Shown in pieces: positions 63,401-64,000 of a DNA stretch of 64,000 bases. The DNA lies in contig NW_020825298.1 in assembly GCF_003286085.1 (NCBI RefSeq), positions 13,392,001 to 13,456,000 on the forward strand, written 5' to 3'. The notes below the pieces were generated by a model, which made no database searches, had not been told where the DNA came from, and saw only the letters and a program-made list of their open reading frames with translations. Source of the DNA: Drosophila persimilis (lineage: Eukaryota > Arthropoda > Insecta > Diptera > Drosophilidae). Positions within the stretch are counted from its first letter, which is position 1, and every line of letters starts with the position of its first letter. The translations under genes and the position numbers were made by a program.

Positions 63401-64000
63401 TAAATATTATAGAACAATTTAACATAAAAGTGAGTTTTGAATTAATTTTCGCTGATCATAATTTGGCAAAGAGGGGCGATATATGCGTGTACACATTAAT
63501 GATAATTTCCTTGGAGACGGTCATAACTAAAAAAAATACAATGCGTCAAACGCGAGTTAAGACGTAACGCTGAGAGTCTCTTCTCACGTGTACAACAAGT
63601 TATAAAAGTGCATTTACAAAAACGAGTTTCGAACATTGATTGGAGTCGTAACATGACTTCTGTCGCAGTTGCATGGAGGAAATAAAGCAAGGGATCGGCA
63701 CCCAATATTCACATTTTTTATAAGTAGACAGCAGGAAAAACGAAACATTATGTTAGCAGCAACAAACTGGGTTACGCGTGTAGGTGCGCGGCAGCATCAC
63801 AACACTTTCCTTTTCACTGTGCATAGGATGCTGCAAACCTCTGAAATAGAGTGTAAAGCCTCGCCTCTGCGGCTGTTCGAAAGAGGATTCTTCGAGGATC
63901 TAGACCTCTGGAGAGACCGGTACGGACTGAGACCACTGGATCCCTAATTAGACGACACAGCACACAGGGCAGATCTGCCAACGAGCGACCATAGAACTGC
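63388..64000 (+). other. Right edge: short open frames of uncertain status
   Basis: On the plus strand an ATG at 63388 opens MDDELNIIEQFNIK followed by a GTGAGT donor-like site (63430). This could be a first exon whose continuation lies outside the window, but it overlaps the coding-like minus-strand fragment and is only 14 codons. At about 63447-63500 the plus strand reads ADHNLAKRGDICVYTLMI, which resembles the minus-strand ANDHFAKGGRHVHSYLTI. A frame at 63669-63947 (ending LWRDRYGLRPLDP) is unassigned, possibly retroelement. Confidence 0.2.

Overview
The window is animal DNA from a fruit fly, and it looks like a non-melanogaster Drosophila. Genes are split by short GT-AG introns. Every recognisable protein matches a Drosophila family: Nipped-B, a DPR-type Ig protein, an LMO4-like LIM protein, Prosalpha6, Bcs1, an Ir31a-type ionotropic receptor, CD98hc, Cdk1 and Mob3. 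The space between them is AT-rich and full of ACATATGTATGT-type microsatellites, decayed non-LTR retrotransposons and Drosophila-style interspersed repeats. I see no bacterial or viral gene, no CRISPR array and no tRNA or rRNA gene.

Layout. 1-4655 (+) holds the last exons of Nipped-B, the cohesin loader, with a possible alternative 3' end to about 5591. 5981-10570 is a tandem satellite with a 320-bp monomer and a 139-bp deletion-derived monomer. 11837-13719 (-) holds the last four coding exons of a DPR-family gene, probably dpr19. 13.9-15.3 kb is a LOA-type non-LTR remnant, followed by gene-free repeat-rich DNA. 19785-30576 (-) is an LMO4-like gene of four coding exons whose three introns are filled with retrotransposon debris, mostly on the opposite strand. 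33839-34797 (+) is Prosalpha6 and 35625-36920 (-) is Bcs1. 39300-42176 and 43558-46433 (-) are two nearly identical, intact copies of an Ir31a-like receptor gene in a tandem duplication of about 4.3 kb spacing. 49554-52372 (+) is CD98hc, 54297-56662 (-) is Cdk1 and 58165-61083 (+) is Mob3. The last 3 kb holds a hairpin-ended repeat and an unidentified coding-like fragment.

The genes do not form an operon. They are ordinary neighbouring eukaryotic genes for chromosome cohesion, synaptic recognition, transcriptional regulation, protein degradation, mitochondrial complex III assembly, olfaction, amino-acid transport, cell-cycle control and MOB-kinase signalling. From Cdk1 to the DPR gene the set resembles D. 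melanogaster 2L region 31 (Muller B). Nipped-B in D. melanogaster lies in 2R pericentric heterochromatin (Muller C), so its linkage here is a notable rearrangement or a species difference.

Splice sites were placed by hand from GT/AG sequences, reading-frame phase and remembered family similarity. Each multi-exon model closes in phase, but no transcript data or alignment was available.
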